Of a stretch of 64,000 bases of DNA, positions 62,307-64,000 are shown in pieces. Every line of letters begins with the position of its first letter. The stretch's first letter is position 1. The stretch is from Streptomyces cyanogenus (lineage in GTDB: Bacteria; Actinomycetota; Actinomycetes; Streptomycetales; Streptomycetaceae). The stretch is from positions 744,001 through 808,000 of the forward strand of contig NZ_CP071839.1 in assembly GCF_017526105.1 (NCBI RefSeq), given 5' to 3'. The notes under the pieces are model-generated. The model worked only from the letters and a program-made list of their open reading frames with translations, did not search any database and was not told the DNA's origin. The position numbers were made by a program, and so were the translations under genes.

Positions 62307-62733
62307 CTCCCGCGCCGGAGCAGTGCCGTCCCGGGCGGACGCCGCCACCGTCCCGGACCCCGACCTGGTCAACGGTCTCGGGGAACCACGGAGCAGCCGT
62401 TGGCGCTAAGCGCTTGATCTTGGTCGCCTAGCACAGTTGCCCCGGGGTTCGCGGCCTTTCGGCGGAAGATCGTATGAGTGGCTCGGCGCGTGGATACCGT
62501 CGCCAGGTACCAGTGGAGTTTCCCCATACAGCTTCCGTCCCACACTGCCCGGCCGCGGGATGTTGCGGCCCCTGCAGCCGCTGAGGAGGATGCGGAGGCC
62601 GACATGCAGGGGCGCGGCTGGTTCGCCGGAGCGCACCGGCCGCGGTGTGGTTTCCGCTGGTTTGCTTCGGGAGAAGGAGCCAGATTCGTCCCCTTCCACA
62701 CGGTAGGGGGCCTTGAGGTGGAGGGGGATGGTC
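62307..62733. other. 427-base intergenic region, no gene supported
   Basis: Between the ligase and the trypco2 gene no reading frame on either strand has family support; several minus-strand frames run on into the next gene as shadows. The first part (near 62400-62520) is less GC-rich than the flanks, which could mark the edge of an acquired segment. The promoter of the trypco2 unit should be here; no clear -35/-10 was found. Confidence 0.4.
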
Positions 62734-63063
62734 ATGGGCGGCGCAAGCAGTTCGGACGAGGAATGGATGGACCTGGCGGACGCGATCACCTTGCTGCGGG
62801 ATCAGATCGCCGAGGCCCAGGACCGGATCGCCGCCCCGACGGGGGACGGCGACAAGGGGGTGCTGTTCACGCTGGGGGAGATCACGCTGGATCTCGGTCT
62901 GGAGCTGACCGGCACCAAGGGTGTCAACGGCGGGCTGCGCTGGAGCGTGATCAGCCTGGGCGGCAAGAAAGAGACCGGCCACAAGGCCACACACACGGTG
63001 ACGGTGAAACTGACCCCGCACAGGCCCGGTGGGGGCGACATCGACGTCAGCGACGAGGAGTAG
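62734..63063 (+). CDS. Trypsin-co-occurring domain 2 (trypco2) protein
   Basis: A 109-residue soluble protein: MGGASSSDEEWMDLADAITL, a helix LLRDQIAEAQDRIAAPTGDG, then a beta-rich part FTLGEITLDLGLELTGTKGV and the final VTVKLTPHRPGGGDIDVS. The amphipathic helix plus three-stranded sheet is the trypco2 pattern, a domain named for its association with trypsin-like proteases. It may bind or regulate the protease, or serve as its substrate. GGAGG stands upstream; the ATG at 62728 is an alternative start. Only 51 bases separate it from the protease gene. Confidence 0.85.
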   Translation: MGGASSSDEEWMDLADAITLLRDQIAEAQDRIAAPTGDGDKGVLFTLGEITLDLGLELTGTKGVNGGLRWSVISLGGKKETGHKATHTVTVKLTPHRPGGGDIDVSDEE

Positions 63064-63114
63064 GCCCGGGCGGCCTGCGCACGCACGTCACAGAGCAAGT
63101 AGTGGGGGGCTGCT

Positions 63115-64000
63115 GTGGAGTTCGACCGCCGGGTGCAGATCCGGGTGGAGCGCCTGAAGGACGGCAGGAAGAGCACGGGCTTCGGAACGGGGTACCTGGT
63201 CGCGCCGCGTCTGGTGCTGACCGCCGCCCACGTCCTGGACGACATCGATCCCACGGCCGTGGATCCGGTACGGGTATGCCCGCCTGATGCCGGCGAGGAG
63301 CAGTTCTGTGCGACCGTGCGCTGGCAGCGCAAGGACCCGGTCGTCGACGCCGCGCTGATCGAGGTCACCGACGGCCAGGGCTGGCAGGTGCCGCAGTCCC
63401 TCGGTGATCTGCTGGCCCGGCCGCCCCAGCGGTACGGTCTGCTCATCGGGAATCGGCCGCACCCGGTCACCGCGACCGGTTTCCCCCGCTCGCAGAAGGA
63501 CGCCGAGGACGGCCGGCGTCTGGACGAGCAGCTGAGCGGCCACATCGCCCCCGGCACCGGCGCCCTCGCCGGCCGTTATGAGATCACCAGCACCGGACCC
63601 ACCCTCGCCGCCGCCATGGGGGCAGGCAGCGCCTGGTCGGGCATCTCGGGGGCCGCCGTCCTGGCCGACGACGGTCTCGGCGGGGACCTGCTGTGCGGCG
63701 TGGTGCGTCGTGACCGGCAGGCCAGCGGCGGCAGCCGCCTGACCGCCACCTGCGCGTCCCACCTCCTGGCCGACGACGCCTTCCGCGCGCTGCTGACCGA
63801 ACACACCGGGTGGGAGCCGGTCCTGGAACCGGTGGAAGCAGCCGGCCTGCTCACTCCAGCGGCCTTCGACCGCGACCTGGACTCCCCCGCCGCACTGCTG
63901 CGCGCGGACGCCGAGGCCGTCGCCTTCCACGGCCGCGCGCATGAACTCGACGACCTGCGCGCCTGGTGCGAAACCCAACCCGACGCCCTCGCGATCCGTG
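63115..64000 (+). CDS. Trypsin-like serine protease, N-terminal part (runs off window)
   Basis: An open frame from a GTG to the window edge, 295 residues and incomplete. It begins VEFDRRVQIRVERLKDGRKS with no signal peptide, so it is cytoplasmic. The triad is visible: His39 in LTAAHVLDD, Asp78 in DPVVDAALIEV and Ser178 in SAWSGISGAAVLADD. After the protease domain (to about 245) a linker leads to AFHGRAHELDDLRAWCETQP, the kind of sequence that precedes a STAND/NACHT NTPase and repeats in related proteins. A protease-NTPase sensor is thus expected but not visible. It forms a unit with the trypco2 gene. Confidence 0.88.
   Translation, partial: MEFDRRVQIRVERLKDGRKSTGFGTGYLVAPRLVLTAAHVLDDIDPTAVDPVRVCPPDAGEEQFCATVRWQRKDPVVDAALIEVTDGQGWQVPQSLGDLLARPPQRYGLLIGNRPHPVTATGFPRSQKDAEDGRRLDEQLSGHIAPGTGALAGRYEITSTGPTLAAAMGAGSAWSGISGAAVLADDGLGGDLLCGVVRRDRQASGGSRLTATCASHLLADDAFRALLTEHTGWEPVLEPVEAAGLLTPAAFDRDLDSPAALLRADAEAVAFHGRAHELDDLRAWCETQPDALAIR

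Noticed and set aside
62369..63021. Minus-strand frames opposite the trypco2 gene
   Set aside because: They are composition-driven; the plus-strand frame has family motifs and a ribosome site.

Overview
The window is 64 kb of high-GC DNA from a Streptomyces or close relative. Long spurious reading frames fill the other frames. The marker families are a long chaplin with a sortase signal, an SsgA-like protein, an NsdA-like regulator, a SigB/SigF-group sigma factor, ECF sigma factors, a DUF397 protein, SpoIIE phosphatases and a GH19 chitinase under DasR-type direct repeats. No rRNA, tRNA, intact insertion sequence, CRISPR array or phage was seen. The layout resembles a chromosomal arm: small independent transcription units, many secreted or regulatory proteins, one clear pseudogene and several degenerate repeats.

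Layout. 1-7.7 kb: end of a phosphotransferase, a PhnB-like protein, an XRE regulator, a stress sigma factor facing an anti-sigma kinase, then a Ser/Thr kinase group (SH3-like protein, kinase, Ser/Pro-rich membrane protein). 7.6-15 kb: two aldo/keto reductases, a LysR regulator, DinB protein, adenosine deaminase with a VOC protein, a 14-unit 23-bp tandem repeat, and a BlaI/M56 regulator-protease pair. 15-24 kb: chitinase, aldehyde dehydrogenase, ECF sigma with its YCII partner, acyl-CoA dehydrogenase-like protein, an orphan SMI1/KNR4 protein in a scarred segment, SPW membrane protein, GNAT and an amino-acid permease. 24.4-28.5 kb: a ROK regulator and a secreted GH2 exo-beta-D-glucosaminidase with palindromic operators, a likely chitosan-use module that complements the chitinase. 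28.5-45 kb: secreted and membrane proteins, chaplin, secreted peptidase, an asparagine synthetase pseudogene, a baeRF-type protein, an oxidoreductase, and a development block (SsgA-like, SpoIIE phosphatase, NsdA-like, kinase-like). 45-52 kb: amidase, two secreted esterases, universal stress protein, DUF397.

52.2-62.3 kb is an acyl-CoA region. Two thiolase-fold proteins and a tandem DUF35 protein are translationally coupled, followed by an enoyl-CoA hydratase, and they lie back to back with an acyl-CoA synthetase across a palindromic operator. A membrane sulfatase-fold protein, a hydrolase and a PaaK-type ligase behind its own palindrome complete the region. Both thiolase-fold proteins lack the usual nucleophilic cysteine and pair with DUF35, which recalls the Ltp2/DUF35 retro-aldolases of side-chain degradation.

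The window ends inside a two-gene module: a trypco2-domain protein and a trypsin-like protease that runs off the edge where an NTPase-type region would be expected. This type of protease module has been proposed to act in bacterial conflict or immunity, and it is the best lead here for an incompletely described system.
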